NCBI GenBank assembly: GCA_937877595.1 | Contig: CALFIY010000108.1 | Location: 1 to 21,575, forward strand | Length of the DNA: 21,575 bases | Direction of reading: 5' to 3' | Origin: an uncultured Prevotella sp. | Lineage (GTDB): Bacteria; Bacteroidota; Bacteroidia; Bacteroidales; Bacteroidaceae | Shown: positions 8,099-15,108 of the stretch, piece by piece | Layout of the letters: each line of letters starts with the position of its first letter | Numbering within the stretch: position 1 is the stretch's first letter | Made by a program: the position numbers and the translations under genes | The notes under the pieces: model-generated | Databases searched by the model: none | Told to the model about the DNA's origin: nothing | The model's input: only the letters and a program-made list of their open reading frames with translations

Positions 8099-9682
8099 AT
8101 GAAGAAGTTATATATCTTAGCACTCTCGGTGCTGTTCGGAACAAGTGCTTTCGCACAGGAGGTTCCTGCCATTGTCGACAGTTATGACGCAGAGGCCATC
8201 GCCACTGAAGACCTCAACGGCACGGCACGCTATGTCGGAATGGGCGGAGCAATGGAGGCTCTCGGAGCAGACATCTCTGTCATGGGCACCAACCCTGCCG
8301 GCATCGGACTGTTCCGCTCCAACCAGTTGTCAACGTCGCTGAGCATTGTCAATCAGCAGGACGGCAAGACGTTTCAGGACGGCAGGAGTACCAAACTGTC
8401 GTTCGACCAGATAGGAATAGTGCTTAGCACACGCTCGGGCAGGACAGGATATCTGAACTTCGGCTTCAACTTCCATAAAAGCCGTAATTTCAACTACGTG
8501 CTCTCTGCCGTCAATGCGCTCAACGGCTCGGCACAGAACAGACAGACGCTTTTAAAGGACATGAATGGGCTTCTGGCAACAGACCATGGCACGCCGCTGG
8601 CGTATTCGCAACTGGACGACATCTACGAAGGCAATATGACGGTTGTAGACGGAGTTTTATATGAATATCCAGGCATCAATTACGAGTTTGACCGCGCACA
8701 TACGGGATACATCGGCGAATATGACTTCAACCTCAGCGGCAATATCAACAATCGCGTTTATCTTGGACTTACCGTAGGCGTGAATGGCGTCCACTACAAC
8801 AAGTACAGCGAATATTTCGAGGTGCTGAACAGTCCTACGGTGCCCGAGGTGCTCATCCGCGACAACCACAAGATATCCGGTTACGGCTATAATATCAAGG
8901 CCGGCATCATCTTCCGTCCTCTGGAAGAGTCTGCATTCCGCATTGGCGCATATTTCAGCACTCCTACGTTCTATAAACTCACCACCGACAACTATACCAC
9001 CATTGGCTACGGCACCATCAGTCAGGAAGTGTCGGCTGCCTCGGAGGACTTCCGCTTCGACACTCCGTGGAAGTTCGGAATCAGTGCCGGACACACCATT
9101 GCCAACATGCTTGCGCTCGGTGCGACATACGAATACAGCGATCATTCCTCGTGCGACCTGCGTACGATTGACGATACCTACTACGACTGGTACAACGACT
9201 CGTACAGCGACGAGAGTTCGTCGGACGTCGCAATGAAACGGCTCACAGAGAACACGCTGAAGGGCGTCTCCACCATAAAACTGGGTGCTGAACTTCGTGC
9301 AGACAAGAGCCTTTCCATACGCCTGGGCTACAACTACGTCAGTCCTGCATATCAGAAAAATGCCGTGCGCGACCAGACAATACAGTCGCCAGGTGTCTAT
9401 TACGCATCGACTACCGACTATACCAACTGGAAGGCTACGAACCGCATAACGGCAGGTGTCGGATTTACAGCAGGCAAATGCCGGTTAGACCTGGCCTATC
9501 AGTACAGCCAGCGAAGCGGCGAATTCTTCCCGTTCATGCCTTACTATTCGGCAAGTTACGACGAGTATGACGACGAAGGCAATACCACGGGCAATATAGT
9601 CACTCTGGTCAACCAGTGCCAGCCTGTCAAGGTGAAGGACTGCCGCCACCAGTTGCTCGGAACGTTCTCTATATCTTTCTAA
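8099..9682 (+). CDS. OmpP1/FadL-like outer-membrane beta-barrel protein
   Basis: Predicted outer-membrane barrel of the OmpP1/FadL/TodX transporter superfamily, which moves hydrophobic compounds across the outer membrane; the substrate here is unknown. The 527-aa protein starts with a signal peptide (MKKLYILALSVLFGTSAFA, cleavage before QEV). Residues about 41-75 hold the hallmark block of Bacteroidetes members: TARYVGMGGAMEALGAD followed by TNPAGIGLFRS, matching the NPAG motif of FadL proteins. The rest alternates aromatic and polar residues in strand-like blocks and ends in LLGTFSISF, a terminal aromatic typical of barrel insertion. The frame is intact. It follows the Tyr/Trp-rich secreted protein after 40 bp and is followed by a 14-bp-stem hairpin. 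Confidence 0.88.
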   Translation: MKKLYILALSVLFGTSAFAQEVPAIVDSYDAEAIATEDLNGTARYVGMGGAMEALGADISVMGTNPAGIGLFRSNQLSTSLSIVNQQDGKTFQDGRSTKLSFDQIGIVLSTRSGRTGYLNFGFNFHKSRNFNYVLSAVNALNGSAQNRQTLLKDMNGLLATDHGTPLAYSQLDDIYEGNMTVVDGVLYEYPGINYEFDRAHTGYIGEYDFNLSGNINNRVYLGLTVGVNGVHYNKYSEYFEVLNSPTVPEVLIRDNHKISGYGYNIKAGIIFRPLEESAFRIGAYFSTPTFYKLTTDNYTTIGYGTISQEVSAASEDFRFDTPWKFGISAGHTIANMLALGATYEYSDHSSCDLRTIDDTYYDWYNDSYSDESSSDVAMKRLTENTLKGVSTIKLGAELRADKSLSIRLGYNYVSPAYQKNAVRDQTIQSPGVYYASTTDYTNWKATNRITAGVGFTAGKCRLDLAYQYSQRSGEFFPFMPYYSASYDEYDDEGNTTGNIVTLVNQCQPVKVKDCRHQLLGTFSISF

Positions 9683-9725
9683 GGCTTTGCAGCGATAATT
9701 AGAAACTGTATAATTTACATAGAAA

Positions 9726-9762
9726 AAGGAGAAAAAAGTAGGTGAGACACTTTTTTCTCCTT
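9726..9762 (+). terminator. Perfect 14-bp inverted repeat: terminator or operator before the rubrerythrin
   Basis: AAGGAGAAAAAAGT (9726-9739) and ACTTTTTTCTCCTT (9749-9762) are exact reverse complements around a 9-nt loop. It lies 43 nt past the OmpP1-like stop, as a terminator would, but no T-tract follows the right arm. The last base of the dyad is the first base of the rubrerythrin -7 element (9762-9769), a typical operator position. Both roles remain open. Confidence 0.6.
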
Positions 9763-9769
9763 ATCTTTG
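9762..9769 (+). promoter_or_regulatory. Candidate -7 element for the rubrerythrin gene
   Basis: TATCTTTG matches TAnnTTTG and gives a leader of roughly 45 nt before the ATG at 9821. No clear TTTG -33 box is present at the right spacing; that position falls in the upstream dyad. Confidence 0.5.
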
Positions 9770-9820
9770 CTCACACAATTTTGCTTACACTTTTTTTACC
9801 TAAATAAAACAAATACTGCA

Positions 9821-10372
9821 ATGAAGAAAAAGTTTATCTGCGCCGTTTGTGGATATATCTACGAAGGCGATGCTGCTCCCGAGAAGTGCCCCATCTGTAA
9901 GGCGCCAGCCTCTAAGTTTTCTGAACTGAAGGAAGAGCAGGCCTATGCCACCGAACACAAGATTGGCGACGGCAAGCCCGAGGGCGTCAGCGAAGAGATG
10001 ATAGAAGATCTGCGCTGCCACTTCAATGGTGAGTGCGGTGAAGTTGGTATGTATCTTGCCATGGCGCGCCAGGCAGACCGCGAGGGCTATCCCGAGATAG
10101 CAGAGGCTTTCAAGCGCTACGCCTTTGAAGAAGCCGACCACGCTTCACGCTTTGCAGAACTGCTTGGCGAGTGTGTCTGGGACACGAAGACCAATCTGCA
10201 GAAGCGTGCTGCAGCAGAGGCTGGCGCATGCGAGGACAAGTTCCGCATTGCAAAGAATGCCAAGGCTGCAGGCTTTGATGCCATCCACGACACAGTGCAT
10301 GAGATGGCAAAGGACGAGGCTCGCCATGGTGCTGGCTTTGCCGGACTCCTGAAGAGATATTTTGGAGAGTAG
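9821..10372 (+). CDS. Reverse-type rubrerythrin (N-terminal rubredoxin, C-terminal diiron domain)
   Basis: Cytoplasmic peroxide-scavenging protein of anaerobes that reduces hydrogen peroxide at a diiron site using electrons passed through a rubredoxin iron. Domain order is reversed relative to classical rubrerythrin. Residues 1-35 form the rubredoxin-like Fe(Cys)4 site (C7, C10, C23, C26, in CAVCGY and CPICKAP). Residues about 55-183 form the ferritin-like four-helix domain with diiron ligand motifs GECGE (70-74), EADH (104-107) and EARH (166-169). I chose the ATG at 9821 (183 aa) because the frame's earlier start adds 18 residues (MLTQFCLHFF...) from the leader region without homology to the domain. 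It has its own -7 element, an upstream dyad and a strong hairpin 18 bp after the stop, so it is probably expressed as a single gene. Confidence 0.92.
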   Translation: MKKKFICAVCGYIYEGDAAPEKCPICKAPASKFSELKEEQAYATEHKIGDGKPEGVSEEMIEDLRCHFNGECGEVGMYLAMARQADREGYPEIAEAFKRYAFEEADHASRFAELLGECVWDTKTNLQKRAAAEAGACEDKFRIAKNAKAAGFDAIHDTVHEMAKDEARHGAGFAGLLKRYFGE

Positions 10373-10390
10373 CAGGACAATAATAATAGG

Positions 10391-10429
10391 AAAAATCCGT
10401 TTTATCAACATGATGAAACGGATTTTTTT
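10391..10429 (+). terminator. 17-bp hairpin with T-tract after the rubrerythrin, overlapping the next start codon
   Basis: Positions 10391-10407 pair with 10411-10427 over 17 bp, including one T:G wobble, leaving a 3-nt loop (10408-10410). Seven Ts follow at 10423-10429. It begins 18 bp after the rubrerythrin stop. Form and place are those of a Rho-independent terminator. The unusual point is that the only good start codons of the next gene (10410-10412 and 10413-10415) are in the loop and descending stem. Confidence 0.75.
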
Positions 10430-11717
10430 CGTGCTGTCGTGCTGCTGCATCGTGTTTTTCGCATCGTGTTCCGACGACGACCACTTTTCTGCCGACCAGA
10501 GCCTGATGCTCACGTTTCCTTCCGACACAATACGTATGGATACGGTGTTCAGCAGGGTTCCGTCGTCGACAAGGAGTTTCTGGGTGCACAATTATTCATC
10601 AGACGGAATACGCATTAGCGAAGTATTGCTTGAGCGTGGAGGAGAGTCGGGATTTCGCGTAAATGTAGACGGTAGTTATCTTAGCAACGTGATAACTGAT
10701 CTGGAGGTGCGCAAAGGCGACTCTCTGATGGTCTTTGTAGAACTTACGGCCTCGGAAAACGGTTCTGTCGAGCCGCAGCACGTCACTGACAATCTTGTTT
10801 TCAGGCTTGAGAGCGGCAGGGTGCAGCACGTATGTTTGTCAGCCTACAGTTGGGATGCGCTGACAATGCATGACGTGACCGTAAGCAGCGATACCGCTAT
10901 CTGCAGTGTCCAGCCAATTATAGTATATGGCACGCTGACGATAGCAGAAGGGGCGACACTTTCGCTGCAGAACACGAGCCTTTTCTTCCATGACGGTGCA
11001 GGAATGGAAATAAACGGTACGCTGCACGCCGACAGTTGTCTGTTCCGTGGGGACAGGCTCGACCGAATGTTCTCTTACCTGCCATACGACAGAGTAAGCG
11101 GACAGTGGCGCGGACTGCACTTCGCATGTGGCTCGCGCAACAACATTCTTACGCGTTGTGAGATAAGAAATCCGTCGGATGGCATACTGTGCGACTCGAC
11201 ATCGCAGTTGCAAATGCATGATGTCGTGGTGCATAATTGTCAGGGGGTGGGGCTTAAGGCTGTAAATGCCTCAGTCTCGCTGTCTTACTGCCGACTGTCG
11301 AACACAATGGGCGACTGCCTGATAGCAGAGGGCGGCGAAATGGACATAAACCGCTGCACACTGGCGCAATTCTTCCCGCTGATAGGCAGCACGCAGGTGG
11401 CATTCCGCTTCAGCAACAAGGCAGACCTGGTGCTGCTATGCGACTCTACCCTAATGACGGGATATGCCGAGGATGTCATTTTCGGTAACGAAGTAGACAC
11501 TCTGCACAGTTACGAGTACTATTTTGCCGACTGTATACTGCGCACATCGGCGGTAGACGATACGCTGCGCTTCCAGCGTGTGATATGGGAAAAACCAGCC
11601 GACACCGTGCAGGGAACAAAGCACTTCCGACTTGTTGATATCAACAATATGCGCTACGACTTCCGTCTGGACAGCATCTCGCCGGCTTATCAACTCGGAA
11701 TAGGGCGCGCCGAATAG
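10410..11717 (+). CDS. Beta-helix-like lipoprotein, probably surface exposed
   Basis: A 435-aa lipoprotein of unknown function. Residues 1-20 form a lipoprotein signal peptide (MMKRIFFVLSCCCIVFFASC) with lipobox FASC and the lipidated C20. The following SDDD resembles the acidic lipoprotein export signal that sends Bacteroidetes lipoproteins to the cell surface. From about residue 150 the sequence shows repeating short strands (YGTLTIAEGATLSL, GMEINGTLHADSCLF, SQWRGLHF-like turns), as in right-handed parallel beta-helix proteins; no catalytic residues can be named. A TTG start at 10362 is in frame but overlaps the rubrerythrin, so I favour the ATG at 10410, with 10413 as an alternative. Both ATGs lie within a terminator-like hairpin. 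The stop (10 bases of no spacing at all: 11715-11717) abuts the uvrA stop (11720-11718), tail to tail with no intergenic base. Confidence 0.82.
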   Translation: MMKRIFFVLSCCCIVFFASCSDDDHFSADQSLMLTFPSDTIRMDTVFSRVPSSTRSFWVHNYSSDGIRISEVLLERGGESGFRVNVDGSYLSNVITDLEVRKGDSLMVFVELTASENGSVEPQHVTDNLVFRLESGRVQHVCLSAYSWDALTMHDVTVSSDTAICSVQPIIVYGTLTIAEGATLSLQNTSLFFHDGAGMEINGTLHADSCLFRGDRLDRMFSYLPYDRVSGQWRGLHFACGSRNNILTRCEIRNPSDGILCDSTSQLQMHDVVVHNCQGVGLKAVNASVSLSYCRLSNTMGDCLIAEGGEMDINRCTLAQFFPLIGSTQVAFRFSNKADLVLLCDSTLMTGYAEDVIFGNEVDTLHSYEYYFADCILRTSAVDDTLRFQRVIWEKPADTVQGTKHFRLVDINNMRYDFRLDSISPAYQLGIGRAE

Positions 11718-14588
11718 TCAACCTTTGGCCTTTTTGCTTCTGCTAAGTTCTTCCTTGAGAAATTTTGGCGTGTAGCCACGTTTGCTGCGCGCCACTTCTT
11801 CTGGCGTGCCAGTGGCAAGTACTGTGCCGCCGCCGCGTCCGCCGTCGGGACCCATGTCAATGATATGGTCGGCAAGTTTTATCACGTCGAGATTATGCTC
11901 TATGACGATGACGGTGTTGCCTCTGTCGACAAGCCGCTGCAATACGTCCATCAGTATGCGTATGTCCTCGAAGTGCAGACCAGTAGTGGGCTCGTCCAGG
12001 ATATACACAGTGCGGCCCGTGTCGCGCTTTGACAGTTCCGTAGCGAGTTTTATGCGTTGGCTCTCACCTCCGCTGAGCGTGGTAGAAGGCTGTCCGAGTT
12101 TGATATAGCCAAGTCCGACATCTTCTATGGTCTTTATTTTCCGCAGGATGTCGGGTACGTTCTCAAAAAAGTCAACTGCCTGATTTATTGTCATGTCGAG
12201 CACATGGGCAATCGACTTTCCCTTATATCTTACTTCAAGTGTTTCGCGGTTGTAGCGTTTTCCATGACATTCTTCGCATGGCACCTGTATGTCAGGCAGG
12301 AAGTTCATCTCGATAGTCTTGTATCCATTGCCGCCACACGTCTCGCAACGGCCGCCTTTCACGTTGAAGGAAAAGCGCCCGGGCTTGTAGCCGCGGATGT
12401 GGGCCTCGGGGAGATTGACAAACAGTGCGCGGATATCGCTGAAAACACCTGTATAGGTGGCAGGATTTGAGCGCGGAGTCCGGCCAATAGGGCTTTGGTC
12501 AACGTTAACCACTTTGTCGACAAACTCCAGACCTTCTATTTCATCGTAAGGCATCGGATTTTGGAGCGAGCGATAGAAGTGCTTGGAAAGAATAGGGTAT
12601 AGCGTCTCATTTATAAGTGTTGACTTGCCAGAGCCAGACACTCCTGTCACAACGATAAGTTTGCCAAGGGGAAAGTCTACTGTTATATTCTTGAGATTAT
12701 TGCCTTTGCATCCTCGGAGAATAATGTGCTGGCCGTTTCCTGCACGCCTTTTCTCCGGTAGCATGATGTTTTGCTGTCCGTTCAGATATTGTGCAGTGAG
12801 AGTAGATTGCTTCAGCATGTCTGCCACGGTGCCTTGGAAAACCACCTCGCCGCCTTTCCTGCCTGCTCGTGGGCCTATGTCAATCACGTAGTCTGCTGCA
12901 AGCATCATGTCGCGGTCGTGCTCCACCACTATCACTGTGTTGTTCAGGTCGCGCAGTTCTTTCAGCGAACGTATCAGGCGTTCGTTGTCTCGCTGGTGCA
13001 GCCCTATGCTTGGCTCGTCGAGAATATACAGAACGTTAACCAGTTGTGAACCTATCTGCGTGGCAAGTCTTATTCGCTGACTCTCGCCGCCTGAGAGCGA
13101 TGCCGACTGGCGATTTAGCGAAAGGTAGTCCAGTCCGACGTCAAGCAGGAAATCCAGTCGTGTACGTATCTCTTTCAGAATTTCTGCAGCAATCTGTCGC
13201 TGCTGAGCGTCAAGACTTGAGGAAGCGACGGTGTCGCCGTTTTCTGTCGTGTCGAGCCACTGTCGCAATTCACTGAGATCCATTGCTGACAGTTGCGCAA
13301 TATTCTTGTCGGCAAAGCGATACGACAGGGCTTCGCGGTTTAGGCGTTGCCCGTTGCACTCAGGACATACACATTCGGCGAGAAACTGGTCGGCCCACTT
13401 CTGTCCGCTGCTGCTGTCGTCGTTGTCCATGACATTGCGCAGGTATTTCACAACGCCGTCGAACGACACAAAATAGTCGCTCGACGTATGAACGAGTTCC
13501 TTGTCTATCCTGACGTTGTCAATAGTGCCATAGAGAATCTCGTTAAGCGCTTCTTCGGGAATGTCGGCGATAGCAGTCTTCAGCGTGCAGTCGTATTTTT
13601 TCAGGATGGCTTCGACCTGCCAGAAAATCATCTGGTTCTTGTATTTGCCGAGTGGTACGATAGCGCCGTCGCAGATGCTGTGTTTCCTGTTTGGTATTAC
13701 CTTTTCCAAATCTATCTCGTTGATAAACCCAAGACCCTTGCAGCGCGGACAGGCGCCTTGCGGAGAATTGAAGGAAAAGTTGTTGGGGGCAGGGTCGCTG
13801 TATGATATTCCGGAAGTAGGGCACATGAGGCGGCGCGAGAAGTATTTTGCCTCGCCCGTCTCGTGGTCTACAATCATTATAAGACCGTCGCCTTGCTTCA
13901 TGGCTGTCTGTACGGATTTCTTCAAGCGTTCGTCGGGAGTGGCAGAGCCTTTTATCGCCATCCTGTCAATCACCACTTCGATGTCGTGGTTCTTGTATCT
14001 GTCGACTTTCATGCCGCGGGTTATCTCCACGACTTCTCCGTCAACTCTGGCATTAAGATAGCCTTTCCTGCGCATGCTTTCAAAAAGTTCCCTGTAGTGT
14101 CCCTTTCTGTTGCGCACCACGGGAGCCAACAGTAAAATCTTCCTGCCGCTATAGTTCTGCATTATCATTTCTATAACGCGTTCCTCAGTATATTTTACCA
14201 TTGGTTCGCCAGTCATATAACTATACGCGCGACCCGCGCGTGCGTAGAGCAGTCGCAAATAGTCGTAAATCTCGGTTGTAGTACCTACGGTAGAGCGCGG
14301 ATTCTTGTTGGTAGTCTTCTGCTCAATGCTGATAACGGGCGACAGACCTGTTATCTTGTCCACGTCGGGACGTTCCATGCCTCCGAGAAAGTTGCGGGCA
14401 TATGCAGAAAACGTGTCAATATATCTGCGCTGACCTTCGGCAAAGATGGTGTCGAAGGCCAGACTGGATTTTCCGCTGCCGCTAAGTCCTGTGATTACGG
14501 TGAGAGTGTGACGTGGAATGTTGACGTCGATATTCTTAAGGTTATGTACTCTCGCGCCCCATACCTTTATTTCCTTCTCGCTACTCAT
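11718..14588 (-). CDS. uvrA: Excinuclease ABC subunit UvrA
   Basis: Damage-recognition ATPase of nucleotide excision repair; dimeric UvrA loads UvrB at lesions. The 956-aa protein has two ABC ATPase modules: Walker A GLSGSGKSS (34-42) and GVSGSGKST (649-657), signature LSGGESQRI at 498-506 and 838-846, and Walker B YILDEPSIGL (521-530) and YILDEPTTGL (862-871). The C-terminal zinc module is complete (C748, C751, C771, C774). The first zinc module is degenerate: C256-P-T-S259 lacks its second cysteine, although C280 and C283 remain. I prefer the ATG at 14588, which has a GAGGTG-like site upstream, over a GTG at 14594. The ATG overlaps the TAG of the upstream small secreted protein (ATGAGTAG), which implies co-transcription. 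It is convergent with the lipoprotein gene. Confidence 0.97.
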   Translation of the reverse strand: MSSEKEIKVWGARVHNLKNIDVNIPRHTLTVITGLSGSGKSSLAFDTIFAEGQRRYIDTFSAYARNFLGGMERPDVDKITGLSPVISIEQKTTNKNPRSTVGTTTEIYDYLRLLYARAGRAYSYMTGEPMVKYTEERVIEMIMQNYSGRKILLLAPVVRNRKGHYRELFESMRRKGYLNARVDGEVVEITRGMKVDRYKNHDIEVVIDRMAIKGSATPDERLKKSVQTAMKQGDGLIMIVDHETGEAKYFSRRLMCPTSGISYSDPAPNNFSFNSPQGACPRCKGLGFINEIDLEKVIPNRKHSICDGAIVPLGKYKNQMIFWQVEAILKKYDCTLKTAIADIPEEALNEILYGTIDNVRIDKELVHTSSDYFVSFDGVVKYLRNVMDNDDSSSGQKWADQFLAECVCPECNGQRLNREALSYRFADKNIAQLSAMDLSELRQWLDTTENGDTVASSSLDAQQRQIAAEILKEIRTRLDFLLDVGLDYLSLNRQSASLSGGESQRIRLATQIGSQLVNVLYILDEPSIGLHQRDNERLIRSLKELRDLNNTVIVVEHDRDMMLAADYVIDIGPRAGRKGGEVVFQGTVADMLKQSTLTAQYLNGQQNIMLPEKRRAGNGQHIILRGCKGNNLKNITVDFPLGKLIVVTGVSGSGKSTLINETLYPILSKHFYRSLQNPMPYDEIEGLEFVDKVVNVDQSPIGRTPRSNPATYTGVFSDIRALFVNLPEAHIRGYKPGRFSFNVKGGRCETCGGNGYKTIEMNFLPDIQVPCEECHGKRYNRETLEVRYKGKSIAHVLDMTINQAVDFFENVPDILRKIKTIEDVGLGYIKLGQPSTTLSGGESQRIKLATELSKRDTGRTVYILDEPTTGLHFEDIRILMDVLQRLVDRGNTVIVIEHNLDVIKLADHIIDMGPDGGRGGGTVLATGTPEEVARSKRGYTPKFLKEELSRSKKAKG

Positions 14589-15024
14589 TAGCACCAGTCA
14601 CCTCATTAAACTTTCTGATAAGATTGACGTCGCGCCGTATGGTGTGGTCGCGCCCGTCTCCTCCCTTGGCTTTCACCAGTACGAAGTATACTCCATCCTT
14701 GACAGGGCGGCCGTTGTGCGTTCCGTCCCATCCGCCGTCCAGCGTGTCCCATTCATAGATTTTCTGGCCCCATCTGTTGAATATTATGGCCCGGAAATCA
14801 ATGATGTTCTGCGTTGTGTCCTTCACGCGGAACACGTCGTTGATGCCGTCGCCGTTTGGCGAAAAGGCATTAGGTACTTCTATTCGGCTGAGGACAAACG
14901 TGGAGCCGGCGGCTGTAGAGTCTGCGTCGGCCTCGTCGTCATTGTCGTCGTCGGCATGTGCCATGACAGGACAGAGAAGTAATGCTATCAAAAAGAATAG
15001 TAACTTGCCAATTTTTGTTTCCAT
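14581..15024 (-). CDS. Small secreted protein consisting mainly of a gliding-motility-associated C-terminal domain
   Basis: The 147-aa protein has a signal peptide (METKIGKLLFFLIALLLCPVMAHA), an acidic linker rich in Asp/Asn (25-40) and then one domain to the end. The domain carries the hallmarks of the gliding-motility-associated C-terminal family (CHU_C type): VPNAFSPNGDGIND (50-63), FNRWGQKIYE (82-91), WDGTHNGRPVKDGVY (99-113) and DVNLIR (132-137). In known members this domain sits at the end of very large surface proteins and acts as a type B cargo signal for the type IX secretion system; here there is almost no cargo. I chose the ATG at 15024 because it gives a clean signal peptide just after a TAATTTTG promoter element; an in-frame start at 15129 would begin upstream of the promoter. 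The gene overlaps the uvrA start by 8 bp. Confidence 0.87.
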   Translation of the reverse strand: METKIGKLLFFLIALLLCPVMAHADDDNDDEADADSTAAGSTFVLSRIEVPNAFSPNGDGINDVFRVKDTTQNIIDFRAIIFNRWGQKIYEWDTLDGGWDGTHNGRPVKDGVYFVLVKAKGGDGRDHTIRRDVNLIRKFNEVTGANE

Positions 15025-15039
15025 GTGCGAATATTTTTG

Positions 15040-15088
15040 CAAAATTACAGAAAAAAGTAAACTTGTCATATCTTTTTTTGTAATTTTG
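15040..15088. promoter_or_regulatory. Divergent mirrored promoter region
   Basis: Two TAATTTTG elements face away from each other: minus strand 15047-15040 for the small secreted gene and uvrA, plus strand 15081-15088 for the LysM gene. Each is embedded in a longer arm: 15040-15057 (CAAAATTACAGAAAAAAG) and the reverse complement of 15072-15088 (CAAAATTACAAAAAAAG), which differ by one base and one indel. No canonical TTTG -33 box is seen at the normal spacing on either side. Confidence 0.6.
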
Positions 15089-15108
15089 TGGGCGAAAAGT
15101 AAAAAACC

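Noticed and set aside
9683..9725. Possible small RNA gene or tRNA between the barrel and rubrerythrin genes
   Set aside because: No cloverleaf or conserved RNA fold can be drawn; only the hairpin at 9726-9762 is supported.
9767..9820. Upstream 18-residue extension of the rubrerythrin
   Set aside because: It overlaps the -7 promoter element and adds residues with no match to the rubredoxin-like domain. The ATG at 9821 starts right at MKKKFICAVC.
10362..10409. TTG-initiated extension of the lipoprotein into the rubrerythrin gene
   Set aside because: It would place 16 non-hydrophobic residues before a good lipoprotein signal peptide and overlap the upstream coding end. The ATG at 10410 fits better.
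14589..14594. GTG start of uvrA two codons upstream
   Set aside because: The ATG at 14588 has a purine-rich GAGGTG-like site at suitable distance and forms the stop/start overlap with the upstream gene.
11285..14982. Multiple plus-strand frames opposite uvrA
   Set aside because: Antisense shadows of a fully conserved uvrA. None has a signal peptide, domain or plausible promoter.
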